Source: Alkalimonas cellulosilytica
Lineage (GTDB): Bacteria; Pseudomonadota; Gammaproteobacteria; Enterobacterales; Alteromonadaceae
Length of the DNA: 64,000 nucleotides
Direction of reading: 5' to 3'
NCBI RefSeq assembly: GCF_036325985.1
Contig: NZ_JAUHLI010000001.1
Location: 62,001 to 126,000 of the forward strand
In this document: piece after piece, positions 16,605-24,991 of the stretch
Numbering within the stretch: position 1 is the first letter of the stretch
How the letters are laid out: every line of letters begins with the position of its first letter
Program-made: the position numbers and the translations under genes
Notes under the pieces: generated by a model
What the model was told of the DNA's origin: nothing
The model's input: the letters and a program-made list of their open reading frames with translations, nothing else
Databases searched by the model: none

Positions 16605-17471
16605 ATGCCTGACACCCATTTGAAGTCGCTGATACTGGCCGTCTTTAGCGTTTTACTGGCTATGGTTTGTATTCAGTCCGGTGCTTCAATCGCCAAACAA
16701 CTTTTTCCGGTCATCGGCCCAGAAGGGACCACGGCTCTGCGGGTTGGTTTTTCCGCCCTGATTTTATGGCTGGTGTTCAGACCCTGGCGGCACTGGCCAC
16801 AAGGACGCCAATGGCGAGCACTGATTATTTATGGTGGTTGCCTTGGAGGCATGAATATCCTGTTTTACATGGCAATAGAACGGATCCCACTGGGGGTAGG
16901 CGTTGCACTGGAGTTTACCGGTCCTCTGGCGGTTGCCTTGTTATCCTCACGGCGCAAACTGGATGTGCTCTGGGTGGCCTTTGCGCTGGCTGGAGTCCTT
17001 TTGTTAATGCCGGATATGCGCGGTGCTGATGCGCTGGACCCGGTTGGAGTGATGTTGGCATTGGCCGCCGGCGGTTGCTGGGCTGGTTATATTTTGTTTG
17101 GTCAAAAAGCAGGTAATCTGGCGCCGGGTGGTGCCACTGTGGCGCTGGGCATGACCATAGCGGCACTTTATCTTTTCCCCATTGGGGTGGTTAGTGCCGG
17201 TGCCGATTTATTTCAATGGCAGATCCTGCCATTAGCCTTGATGGTGGCGGTGATGTCCAGTGCTTTGCCATATTCCCTGGAAATGGTGGCATTGAAACGC
17301 TTGCCCTCGAAGAACTTTAGTGTATTGATGAGCGTAGAACCGGCTGTGGCTGCCATGGCAGGCTTGTTGTTGCTGGCAGAGTTTCTCAGTATTTGGCAAT
17401 GGCTGGCCATTGCGATGGTGATTACTGCATCGCTTGGCAGCAGTTTGACCAAAGCAAAGTCAAAAGTTTGA
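16605..17471 (+). CDS. rhtA: EamA/DMT transporter, RhtA-like amino-acid exporter
   Basis: A 288-residue inner-membrane protein with ten predicted helices arranged as two EamA repeats. The sequence follows E. coli RhtA (threonine/homoserine exporter) closely in layout: ALRVGFSALILWLVFRPWR, GGMNILFYMAIERIPLGVGVALEFTGPLAVAL, and ALPYSLEMVALKRLP in the second half. It should export threonine, homoserine or related amino acids by proton antiport. It lies between two CBS-domain genes and has its own candidate promoter. Confidence 0.88.
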   Translation: MPDTHLKSLILAVFSVLLAMVCIQSGASIAKQLFPVIGPEGTTALRVGFSALILWLVFRPWRHWPQGRQWRALIIYGGCLGGMNILFYMAIERIPLGVGVALEFTGPLAVALLSSRRKLDVLWVAFALAGVLLLMPDMRGADALDPVGVMLALAAGGCWAGYILFGQKAGNLAPGGATVALGMTIAALYLFPIGVVSAGADLFQWQILPLALMVAVMSSALPYSLEMVALKRLPSKNFSVLMSVEPAVAAMAGLLLLAEFLSIWQWLAIAMVITASLGSSLTKAKSKV

Positions 17472-17538
17472 TCTGTATCGGGAATTATTGGCCATAATTG
17501 GCTATGCTTGCTTAACATTTGGACCTGGAGGCATCCCC

Positions 17539-17964
17539 ATGACAGCAAAAAGTGTGGCCGAATTAATGACCTCAAACCCGCTCTTTGTTCGGCGCGAACA
17601 GACACTAAAAGATGCGCATGATTTGATGCGGACAAAAAATATCCGCCACATACCGGTATTGGATGAACAAGATAAGCTGGTTGGCGTGTTGACGCAGAAA
17701 AAAATGATTGCGACTGTGATGGGTTTGCTCGCCAAGTACGGCACCAGTGCGCTGGAGCGCAAAGAAAAGCAGCAAATTATTGGTGAGCTGATGGATACCG
17801 ATTTTGCAACCGTAAAACCACAGCAATCACTTGCGGAGGTCATCAGTTATTTTTTAAAAAATAAGCATGGTTGTTTGCCAGTAGTGGATGATAACGATCA
17901 ATTGCTGGGGATCTTGACCTCATCGGATTTTGTTCGTCTGGCGGGACAATTGCTGGAGGCCTGA
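17539..17964 (+). CDS. CBS-domain pair protein
   Basis: A 141-residue protein with two CBS motifs (MTSNPLFVRREQTLKDAHDLM..., LMDTDFATVKPQQSLAEVI...), each followed by the usual hydrophobic strand plus GVLT or GILT. I use ATG 17539 because GGAGG lies eight bases upstream; an ATG 51 bases earlier lacks a ribosome site and adds a non-conserved tail. Such short CBS proteins bind AMP/ATP or similar and regulate partner proteins; the partner is not evident here. It converges on the GGDEF gene. Confidence 0.88.
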   Translation: MTAKSVAELMTSNPLFVRREQTLKDAHDLMRTKNIRHIPVLDEQDKLVGVLTQKKMIATVMGLLAKYGTSALERKEKQQIIGELMDTDFATVKPQQSLAEVISYFLKNKHGCLPVVDDNDQLLGILTSSDFVRLAGQLLEA

Positions 17965-17983
17965 ACCGCTTTCGTTACAGGAG

Positions 17984-19687
17984 TTAATGCTCAGGCTTCT
18001 GATTGAACCAACTGGTCTGACGCTGCTCTTTCTTGGCTGCATACATTGCTGAGTCGGCCTGGCGCAGCAGCTCATCACTGCTGGTTTCGCCTTTAAAAAG
18101 AACCAGACCAATACTGCTGCTGCATTGATGCATTCTGGCTTTAGGCAGTGGGTAGGGGTGCTGCAGTCGCTGTTGAATTTTGTTGGCCAGAAGTTCCAGT
18201 TGGGTCCGGGCTTTAGATTCGTCTGCATCAATTTCCCGAATCAATACCACAAACTCATCCCCGCCAAAACGTGCCACAGTGTCGGCACTGCGTATGCTTT
18301 GTTGCAATCGACTGGCGACCTCCACCAGCAAGGAGTCACCGACCTTATGACCAAAGAGATCATTGACTGGTTTAAAGTTATCCAAATCAATAAACATCAG
18401 GCCGGCAAACTTTTGACTGCGCTGACTGGCTGCAATGGCTTGCAGTAAGTGCTCCTCCAGTAGCCTTCGATTGGCAAGGCCAGTCAGGCTGTCGTAAAAT
18501 GCCAGTCGCCGTATTTGCTGACTGTTCAAACTACGGCTGATAGCAAGCTCAGCTAGTTTGCTGTAGGTTTTAATTTTATCGAGCAACTCTTCCGATGGCT
18601 CTGCAGGCTCCCGATGATAAATTGCAAAGGTACCCAATACTTTTCCTTCAGCATTTTTCACCGGCTCGGACCAACAAGCCTTTACTCCAGCGAGCTGTGC
18701 CAATGCCAGAAAAGGTTGCCAGTAGGGATGGCTTTGAATATCGCTGACAATGACTGTGTCACCGCTAAAAGCTGCGGTCCCGCAAGAACCTACCCCCAAT
18801 CCTAACTGCACACCATCAATGGCTTGATTGTAAGCATCGGGTAAGGAGGGTGCTGCGCCATGACGTAGAGTTTGACCATCTGCGTCCAGCAATAGGATGG
18901 AGCAGATGGTACCTGGGTGCAATTGTTCGACTTGCAACACTAAATGATGCAACACCGAAGACAGCTTCGCACCCTCGCTGATCTGGCCAAGAATTTCATT
19001 TTGCATGGTCAGCTCAAGTGTACGCTGTGCTACCAGCTTTTCCGTGTGCATCAGACTGTGCTGATAGCGACTATTCAGTAGACTAAGCTGGCTAATTTGC
19101 AGGGCCAGAGTGGAGAGCATATTGAGCATGGCAGGTAGCTTGGCTTCATCGACAATCGGCACTTCCCGAATCGCCGAAAGGTAGTCCTGCTTGTTAAAGC
19201 CAGCTTGCTCAGCTTGCTGGGTAAAAAAGTCCAGATCGGGTTCTGAGGTGAAAAACTGGCCAATAAAAAGATTGGCAATATGCAGCCCTTCCAACAGGAT
19301 GGGCGTGGCACAGTCAATCAGACCATTCCGGCAACGATAGGTTGAGTAGTTCTTGCCTTGTTCAAGCTGCAGGGCCAAGTCTTTATCACTTTCCAGGCAG
19401 CGACTTAAGGTAGAAGGGGCTTGGCGATGAAACTGCATGCAGGCGCGTTGCCAGCGTGACGAGGCAAGTACTTTGCCCTGTAAATCCAGTAAAGCAATGG
19501 GGATCCCCATCACTTCCAGAAAATTCTCGAACAAGGTATTTAATTGCGAAAAGTCTGCTGCGGCCACCAGTTCAGGAGTAGCCGATTGATCTGGCGCAGG
19601 CAATGCCTTATTCCAATCGCTGGAGAGTGGGTCCAGCATCTGAATGAGATTTGCCTCACGATGCAGGTGTGGCTGTTTTTTAGTCAT
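17984..19687 (-). CDS. PocR-GAF-GGDEF diguanylate cyclase
   Basis: A 567-residue cytoplasmic signalling protein. Residues of about 45-210 look like a PocR sensory domain (RCLESDKDLALQLEQ, STYRCRNGLIDCATPIL, LFIGQFF), with cysteines positioned as in metal- or small-ligand-binding members. Residues 225-385 form a GAF domain (ATICS..., GVGSCGTAAFSGDTVIVSDI). The C-terminus is a GGDEF domain with intact active site ARFGGDEFVVL and the inhibitory I-site RSAD exactly five residues before it. It should make c-di-GMP under product feedback. No membrane segment is present. It is a single gene, convergent with the CBS gene. Confidence 0.88.
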   Translation of the reverse strand: MTKKQPHLHREANLIQMLDPLSSDWNKALPAPDQSATPELVAAADFSQLNTLFENFLEVMGIPIALLDLQGKVLASSRWQRACMQFHRQAPSTLSRCLESDKDLALQLEQGKNYSTYRCRNGLIDCATPILLEGLHIANLFIGQFFTSEPDLDFFTQQAEQAGFNKQDYLSAIREVPIVDEAKLPAMLNMLSTLALQISQLSLLNSRYQHSLMHTEKLVAQRTLELTMQNEILGQISEGAKLSSVLHHLVLQVEQLHPGTICSILLLDADGQTLRHGAAPSLPDAYNQAIDGVQLGLGVGSCGTAAFSGDTVIVSDIQSHPYWQPFLALAQLAGVKACWSEPVKNAEGKVLGTFAIYHREPAEPSEELLDKIKTYSKLAELAISRSLNSQQIRRLAFYDSLTGLANRRLLEEHLLQAIAASQRSQKFAGLMFIDLDNFKPVNDLFGHKVGDSLLVEVASRLQQSIRSADTVARFGGDEFVVLIREIDADESKARTQLELLANKIQQRLQHPYPLPKARMHQCSSSIGLVLFKGETSSDELLRQADSAMYAAKKEQRQTSWFNQKPEH

Positions 19688-19805
19688 ATCTAATCTATTT
19701 TAGCTCAGACAAACTATCTGAGCCACAGCATTCAGCAACCATTTCAGAGCTGAGAGCCTACAGCTGTATCACTTGCTTGCCACTGTATCGCTTATACTTG
19801 CAGCT

Positions 19806-20420
19806 CTATTTGTGCCGCTTTTGCAGTACCTTCAGCACATCATTCAGCTCCAGTTGTTGACTCTGCAACAATACCAGCAGATGAAACACTAAGTCGGCCG
19901 CTTCATTGGCCAGCTCTTCTTTATCGCCAGCCATGGCCGCCAGCGCGGATTCGACGCCTTCTTCACCGACCTTCTGAGCAATGCGTTTTACCCCTTTGGC
20001 AAAGAGGCTGGCGGTGTAGCTGCTGGCTGGGTCGGCCTCTTTGCGGCTTTGAATCACCTGCTCTAAATCGTACAAAAAGCTCAGCGCCGGGCTGTTGCTT
20101 TGGTTGTCGTGCCAGCAGGTTTCGGTGCCAACATGGCAGGTCGGGCCCTTGGGCATCGCCAGCACCAGGATGCTGTCAGCATCGCAGTCGTTGCTAATGG
20201 CAACCAAGTCCAGGGTGTGGCCTGAGCTTTCGCCCTTGGTCCAGAGCCGTTGTTTGCTGCGGCTAAAGAAAGTAACTTTTTCGCTACTCAGGGTGTGGCT
20301 GAGCGCTTGCTGATTCATATAGCCCTGCATCAGCACTTTGCCGGAGATGGCGTGCTGAACAATGGCTGGCAGCAGGCCGGTGTCGGGCCATTTGAGTTGG
20401 CTGATGGTGTCTTTATTCAT
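19806..20420 (-). CDS. hisI: Bifunctional phosphoribosyl-AMP cyclohydrolase / phosphoribosyl-ATP pyrophosphatase HisIE
   Basis: A 204-residue fusion catalysing steps 2 and 3 of histidine synthesis. The HisI domain (residues 1-110) has GYMNQQAL, FFSRSKQRLWTKGESSGH and the metal ligands of NDCDADSILVL and CHVGTETCW. The HisE domain (from about 115) has the metal-binding GEEGVESALA and NEAADLVFHLLVLL segments. It is the last his gene and is separated from hisF by 318 bases, far more than any other gap in the operon; that gap holds a structured repeat-like element. Confidence 0.95.
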   Translation of the reverse strand: MNKDTISQLKWPDTGLLPAIVQHAISGKVLMQGYMNQQALSHTLSSEKVTFFSRSKQRLWTKGESSGHTLDLVAISNDCDADSILVLAMPKGPTCHVGTETCWHDNQSNSPALSFLYDLEQVIQSRKEADPASSYTASLFAKGVKRIAQKVGEEGVESALAAMAGDKEELANEAADLVFHLLVLLQSQQLELNDVLKVLQKRHK

Positions 20421-20738
20421 GGTCGTTTCTCAAGTTTGTTTCATTTAGTTTATGGTTTCATTGGTTACACACCAAACTTTGCAAGCAACAGGAGCGGGCT
20501 GCTAAGCGGAGCTTCTTTGGCATGGATGCCAAAGCAGAGCCTACAGGGATGTATTTACGGCGTCTCCGTGTGCAGTCTGCTCTTGTTGCCAACACCGATG
20601 CATTCTAACCGGGCTGACCAATGGTGATTTTTTCGGGAAACGCTGTAAACCCATCCCTGGGCGCTCTTGAGACGCCGTCCGGGCGTCTCAGGTTCCCGGA
20701 AAAACACCATCCGGTCATCCCTGGTATTGCTGTATACC
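20421..20738. repeat. Structured repeat-like element between hisF and hisIE
   Basis: This non-coding stretch holds two hairpin-rich units. Unit one (about 20484-20592) is bounded by imperfect GCAACAGGAGC / GCTCTTGTTGC arms and contains the perfect 18-base palindrome at 20516-20533 (TTTGGCAT-GG-ATGCCAAA) followed by AGAGCCTACAGGGATG. Unit two (20621-20710) has outer imperfect arms (ATGGTGATTTTTTCGGGAAA against its partner at 20692-20710) and an inner perfect 8-base hairpin GAGACGCC/GGCGTCTC. Similar GGCATGGATGCC...GCCTACAGGGA sequences are familiar as interspersed intergenic repeats in several gammaproteobacteria; I infer but cannot show that this is one. Confidence 0.6.
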
Positions 20739-21512
20739 CTAGGGCCGAATCGATACCCCAGCGGCAATCAGCTGCGCCTTTAAATCGGCAATCTCAATCA
20801 CCGCTTTGTGAAACACACTGGCTGCCAGAGCACCATCGACATCGGCTTGCTGGAACACTTCGGCAAAGTGCTCAATTGCCCCGGCGCCACCACTGGCAAT
20901 CAAAGGCACCTGGCATAAAGCGCGAATGGCCGAGAGCTGGGCAATATCATAGCCTTTCCGTACCCCATCCTGATTCATGCAGTTCAGCACAATTTCACCG
21001 GCACCCAGTTGCTGCACCTCTTGCACCCAGTCGCGGGTCAGCCAGCGGGTCTTTTGGGTACGGCTTTCGTCACCGGTAAATTGGTACACCTGATACTGAC
21101 CACTGGCGACATCAAAGAAGCTGTCGATGCCCACCACCACGCACTGCTGACCAAAGGTGTCGTGCAGCTCGCGCACCAGCTCTGGCCGCAGCAGGGCAGG
21201 GCTATTGACCGAAATCTTATCGGCACCCATTTCCAGAATACGGCCGGCATCCTCAACACTTTTGATGCCACCAGCAACGCAAAACGGAATATCAATCACT
21301 TCAGCGATGCGTTGCACCCAGCTTTTATCGACCACCCGGCCATCACTCGAAGCGGTGATGTCGTAAAACACCAGTTCATCGGCACCGGCTTTGGCGTAGC
21401 GCTCGGCCAGCGGCACGATATCGCCGACAATTTCGTGGTTGCGAAATTGCACCCCTTTGACGACTTTACCATCCCGCACATCCAGACAGGGTATTATCCG
21501 TTTTGCCAGCAT
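20739..21512 (-). CDS. hisF: Imidazole glycerol phosphate synthase cyclase subunit HisF
   Basis: A 257-residue TIM-barrel enzyme that, with HisH, makes IGP and AICAR. The catalytic Asp is in CLDVRDGKVVKGVQF (residues 9-23) and the second catalytic Asp in NCMNQDGVRKGYD. The family ending is SVFHKAVIEIADLK. The start overlaps the end of hisA by 19 bases, typical of the operon. Full length. Confidence 0.97.
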   Translation of the reverse strand: MLAKRIIPCLDVRDGKVVKGVQFRNHEIVGDIVPLAERYAKAGADELVFYDITASSDGRVVDKSWVQRIAEVIDIPFCVAGGIKSVEDAGRILEMGADKISVNSPALLRPELVRELHDTFGQQCVVVGIDSFFDVASGQYQVYQFTGDESRTQKTRWLTRDWVQEVQQLGAGEIVLNCMNQDGVRKGYDIAQLSAIRALCQVPLIASGGAGAIEHFAEVFQQADVDGALAASVFHKAVIEIADLKAQLIAAGVSIRP

Positions 21513-22231
21513 GCTATGGCCTCCTCCAGGGTAAACTTGCCTTCCAGTAAGGAGCGGCCCAGGATCACACCGGCCACGCCGGAGCCACGCAGGGCCCGGA
21601 TATCATCCAGGCAGCCAATGCCGCCGGACGCCTGCCAGGCAATCTGTGGGTAAGCCTTGGTCAGCTCCTGATACAAAGCGACATTGGAGCCGCTTAAGGT
21701 GCCATCTTTGCTGATATCGGTGCAAAGCACATGTTTGGCGCCGGCGGCAATAAAGCCATCCAGTACCTGCTCTAAGGTCACATTGGAAGCTTCAATCCAG
21801 CCATGGCTGGGCAGGGTTTTCTCGCCTTCAGCGTTAATGGCCACATCCAAGGCCAGCACAATGCGTTCACCGCCATAGGTTCTGAGCCAGCTTTGCACCA
21901 GTTCGGGCTGGCGAATGGCCAGGCTGCCAATCACTACCCGGCTGGCGCCAGCTGCTAAAAGCTCCTGCACATCCTGCTCCGAGCGCACACCACCGCCGAC
22001 CTGGATCTTAAGTGGGGCCTTGGTCATCAGCTCGGTCAGCAAGGTCAGCTGGCGCTTGCTGGCATCTTTGGCGCCGGATAAATCCACCACATGCAAAATG
22101 GGTGAGCCGGCAGCAGCGTATTGATCGCGCAGCGCCAGCGGGCTGAAACTGTACTCGGTGGTTTGGTCGTACGAGCCCTGATAGAGCCGGACTATTTGGC
22201 CGTCGATTAAATCAATGGCAGGAATAATCAT
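21494..22231 (-). CDS. hisA: Phosphoribosylformimino-5-aminoimidazole carboxamide ribotide isomerase HisA
   Basis: A 245-residue TIM-barrel isomerase. It begins MIIPAIDLIDGQIVRLYQG, with the catalytic Asp at residue 7, and the phosphate-binding GGGVRSEQDV and second catalytic Asp CTDISKDGTL follow. I place the start at 22231, where the ATG overlaps the hisH stop as ATGA and has GGAG upstream. The open frame extends 42 codons further upstream but that part is only hisH read in another frame. Confidence 0.97.
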   Translation of the reverse strand: MIIPAIDLIDGQIVRLYQGSYDQTTEYSFSPLALRDQYAAAGSPILHVVDLSGAKDASKRQLTLLTELMTKAPLKIQVGGGVRSEQDVQELLAAGASRVVIGSLAIRQPELVQSWLRTYGGERIVLALDVAINAEGEKTLPSHGWIEASNVTLEQVLDGFIAAGAKHVLCTDISKDGTLSGSNVALYQELTKAYPQIAWQASGGIGCLDDIRALRGSGVAGVILGRSLLEGKFTLEEAIACWQNG

Positions 22232-22824
22232 GGTTGCCACTCCAGAAAGTTTTGCAGTAAACGGGCGCCGGTTTTGCCGGAGCGCTCCGGGTGAAACTGG
22301 GCACCGGCCACATTGCCTTTGCCAATCACTGCTGAAAAATCGTTGCCGTAATCGCACAGCGCTAGGCTATAACGGTTGGGAGCCACCCCAAAGCTGTGCA
22401 CAAAATAGACGTAATCCTGGGGATCAAAACCAGCCATCAGTGGGTGCTCGCTGATGCTGTGTAAGGTGTTCCAGCCCATATGCGGCAGGCGCAGGCCATT
22501 GGCCTGCAGCGGCAGCACTTCACCCGGGATCAAATTCAGGCAGGGCACATCGCCCTCCATGCTGTGGGCGGTCAGCAGCTGCATGCCAAGGCAAATTCCC
22601 AGCAGCGGTTGCTGTACTGCTTGCAGGCACTCAATCAGTTCACGCTGCTGCAGATTCTGCATGGCCTGACGGGCACTGCCAACACCCGGCAGCACAATGC
22701 GGCTGGCGGCTTTGATGGCGCGTGGATCTTTGCTGATGGTGGCGTCTGCTCCCAGGCGCCTGAAAGCAAAATACACCGAGCTGATGTTGGCGCAGCCGGT
22801 ATCCACAATAACCAAACCGCTCAT
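22228..22824 (-). CDS. hisH: Imidazole glycerol phosphate synthase glutaminase subunit HisH
   Basis: A 198-residue class I glutamine amidotransferase feeding ammonia to HisF. The nucleophile Cys is in GICLGMQLL (about residue 79), and the catalytic His-Glu pair in GAQFHPERSGKTG near the C-terminus. It overlaps hisB by one base and hisA by four, so translation is coupled along the operon. Confidence 0.97.
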   Translation of the reverse strand: MSGLVIVDTGCANISSVYFAFRRLGADATISKDPRAIKAASRIVLPGVGSARQAMQNLQQRELIECLQAVQQPLLGICLGMQLLTAHSMEGDVPCLNLIPGEVLPLQANGLRLPHMGWNTLHSISEHPLMAGFDPQDYVYFVHSFGVAPNRYSLALCDYGNDFSAVIGKGNVAGAQFHPERSGKTGARLLQNFLEWQP

Positions 22825-23894
22825 TACAGCACCCCTTTGGAGCTTGGCAGGGCCTCGCCACTGACGGCAATGGCCTGACGCAGGGCCCGGCCAAAGGCTT
22901 TAAACAAGCCTTCCACCTGATGGTGTTTGTTGCCCTCGGTGATGCTCAAATGCAGCGTCATCAGCATGGCATCGCTGAGGGAGCGGAAAAAGTGCGGCAC
23001 CATTTCCAGGTTCAGGCCACCGACCAGGCCATCGCCCAGCTCGGCGTTGAATTTAAACAAAGGGCGACCGGATAAATCCATCACACATTCGGCGCGGCAC
23101 TCGTCCATCGGCAGCACAAAGCCAAAACGGTTGATGCCACGCTTATTGCCAAGGGCTTTTTTCAGTGCCTGACCCAGTGCCAGCGCCGTATCTTCCACGC
23201 TGTGGTGATCGTCGATGTGCAGATCGCCTTTTACCGTGACCTGCAACGAGAAGTTGCCGTGGGTGGCAATTTGCTCCAGCATGTGATCGAAAAAGCCAAT
23301 GCCGGTATCAAACTTATTGTTGCCGGGCTGATCCAGGTCCACCGCCACCCGGATATCGGTTTCGCGGGTGGTACGAACCACTTCGGCGCTTCGGCCCCGG
23401 CTTAAAATACGCCGGGTGATTTCGGCCCAACCCAGGCTGTCACGCTGGTATTGGAATGACGGCAGCCCCATGTTTTCTGCCAGCTGCACATCGGTCTGAC
23501 GATCGCCAATCACATAGGAGTTGGTAAAATCGATTTTGCCTTGCTGCAGATAGTCTTTGACTAAACCCAATTTGGGTTTGCGACAACTGCAGTTGTCTTG
23601 CTCAAAGTGCGGGCAAATCAACACATCGTCAAACTGAATGCCCTGCGAGGTCAGCAGCTGCATCATCTTGTCGTGCGGCGCATCAAAGGTCGGGCGCGGG
23701 AAGCTGTCGGTCCCCAGGCCGTCCTGATTGGTCACCATCACCAGCCGGTAACCGGCGGCCTGCAATTTCAGCAAGGCCGGCACCAGGCCGGGTTCGTACA
23801 CCAGCTTTTCCAGGCTGTCTAACTGTTTATCGATGGCGGGCTCTTCCACCATGGTGCCGTCACGGTCAATAAAAAGGATCGGTTGGCCACTCAT
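22824..23894 (-). CDS. hisB: Bifunctional histidinol-phosphatase / imidazoleglycerol-phosphate dehydratase HisB
   Basis: A 356-residue fusion of two enzymes (steps 9 and 7). The N-terminal HAD phosphatase has the nucleophile motif FIDRDGTMVEE (residues 8-18) and a zinc-binding CPHFEQDNCSCRKPK loop. The dehydratase part from about residue 168 has the metal-binding DHHSVEDTALALG and HHQVEGLFKAFGRAL motifs. Fused HisB of this form is typical of gammaproteobacteria. It overlaps hisC by four bases. Confidence 0.97.
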   Translation of the reverse strand: MSGQPILFIDRDGTMVEEPAIDKQLDSLEKLVYEPGLVPALLKLQAAGYRLVMVTNQDGLGTDSFPRPTFDAPHDKMMQLLTSQGIQFDDVLICPHFEQDNCSCRKPKLGLVKDYLQQGKIDFTNSYVIGDRQTDVQLAENMGLPSFQYQRDSLGWAEITRRILSRGRSAEVVRTTRETDIRVAVDLDQPGNNKFDTGIGFFDHMLEQIATHGNFSLQVTVKGDLHIDDHHSVEDTALALGQALKKALGNKRGINRFGFVLPMDECRAECVMDLSGRPLFKFNAELGDGLVGGLNLEMVPHFFRSLSDAMLMTLHLSITEGNKHHQVEGLFKAFGRALRQAIAVSGEALPSSKGVL

Positions 23895-24991
23895 GCCGTT
23901 GCTTCCTGTGAATTGGGGGTGCGCGCACCCGTGTTGCTAAAATAGTCCTGCATCGCTTGTTGCAGCGCTTGCATCTCATCCGGGCTGCCAATCGACACCC
24001 GCACCACTTCCGACAAGCCAAGCTGTGCCGATTGGTTGCGGATCAAAATTCCCTGCTGTTGCAGTGCGCTGACGCAAGCAGCGGCATCCGGGACCTGCAG
24101 CAGCACAAAGTTAGCCTGGCTTGGCCAGACCCGAGATACACCTGGCAGTGTGCTGGCAAAGGCACTGAATTCAGTGCGCAACTGATTGATGATGGCGACG
24201 CTTTGCTGCATGCGGGCAATGCCCTGCTCTAACAAAGCCTGCACCGCAATTTGCGCCACCGGCTCGGCAATGGGGTAGGGCGCGATCATTTGCTTTAAGG
24301 CGTTGATCACCTCGGGCGCAGCCAGGGTAAAGCCACATCGCAGGCCGGCCAGCGCAAAGGCTTTGGATAGGGTGCGCAGGATCACCAGGTTCGGGTACTG
24401 CGCCAGTAAATCGACCACTGACGCTTGCATGGCAAATTCGATGTAGGCTTCATCCACCACCACCAAAGCGCTGCTGGCAAAGTGCTCCAGCACGCTGACA
24501 ATTTGCTGGCGGCTAATCAGGTCGCCGGTCGGGTTATTCGGGCTGCAAATAAACACCAGCTTGGCTGCGACCTGTGTCAGGGCTTCGACATCCAGGCTGG
24601 CATCCGGTTGCAGCGGCACGATCACGGAGGCGACCTGATTGCTCTCGGCGCTGATGGCGTACATGCCATAGGTCGGTGGGCAGATGGCAATGCGATCTTT
24701 GCCCGGCTCACAAAAACTGCGGATCAGCAGCTCAATGCCTTCATCGGCGCCGCGACTGACCAACACCTGCTCAGGGCGAACACCGGCGTAGCGGGCATAG
24801 CCTTCAATCAGCGCAGCCGGTTGGCAGGATGGGTAGCGGTTAAACTGCCCGCTGAGCTGGTACTCGCTCGCCAGTGCATTCTCATTGGCATTGAGCCAGA
24901 TGGCGCCACCGCTCATGCTGCGTCTGGCCGAGGCGTAGGGCACAATGGCCTGCACGGAGGCGCGTGCCAGTTTCGAAATATTAACGCTCAT
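23891..24991 (-). CDS. hisC: Histidinol-phosphate aminotransferase HisC
   Basis: A 366-residue class I/II PLP aminotransferase. The PLP lysine lies in RTLSKAFALAGLRCGF (about residue 215), with the SPNNPTGDLIS and VVDEAYIEFA motifs before it. It converts imidazole acetol phosphate to histidinol phosphate. It overlaps hisD by 11 bases. No missing residues seen. Confidence 0.97.
   Translation of the reverse strand: MSVNISKLARASVQAIVPYASARRSMSGGAIWLNANENALASEYQLSGQFNRYPSCQPAALIEGYARYAGVRPEQVLVSRGADEGIELLIRSFCEPGKDRIAICPPTYGMYAISAESNQVASVIVPLQPDASLDVEALTQVAAKLVFICSPNNPTGDLISRQQIVSVLEHFASSALVVVDEAYIEFAMQASVVDLLAQYPNLVILRTLSKAFALAGLRCGFTLAAPEVINALKQMIAPYPIAEPVAQIAVQALLEQGIARMQQSVAIINQLRTEFSAFASTLPGVSRVWPSQANFVLLQVPDAAACVSALQQQGILIRNQSAQLGLSEVVRVSIGSPDEMQALQQAMQDYFSNTGARTPNSQEATA

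Noticed and set aside
19703..19723. Hairpin GCTCAGA/TCTGAGC downstream of hisIE as a terminator
   Set aside because: Seven-base stem but no T-run follows on either strand, so I could not call it an intrinsic terminator.
22232..22357. N-terminal extension of hisA by 42 codons
   Set aside because: It lies entirely within hisH, is not like HisA, and the ATG at 22231 has a ribosome site and the standard ATGA overlap.
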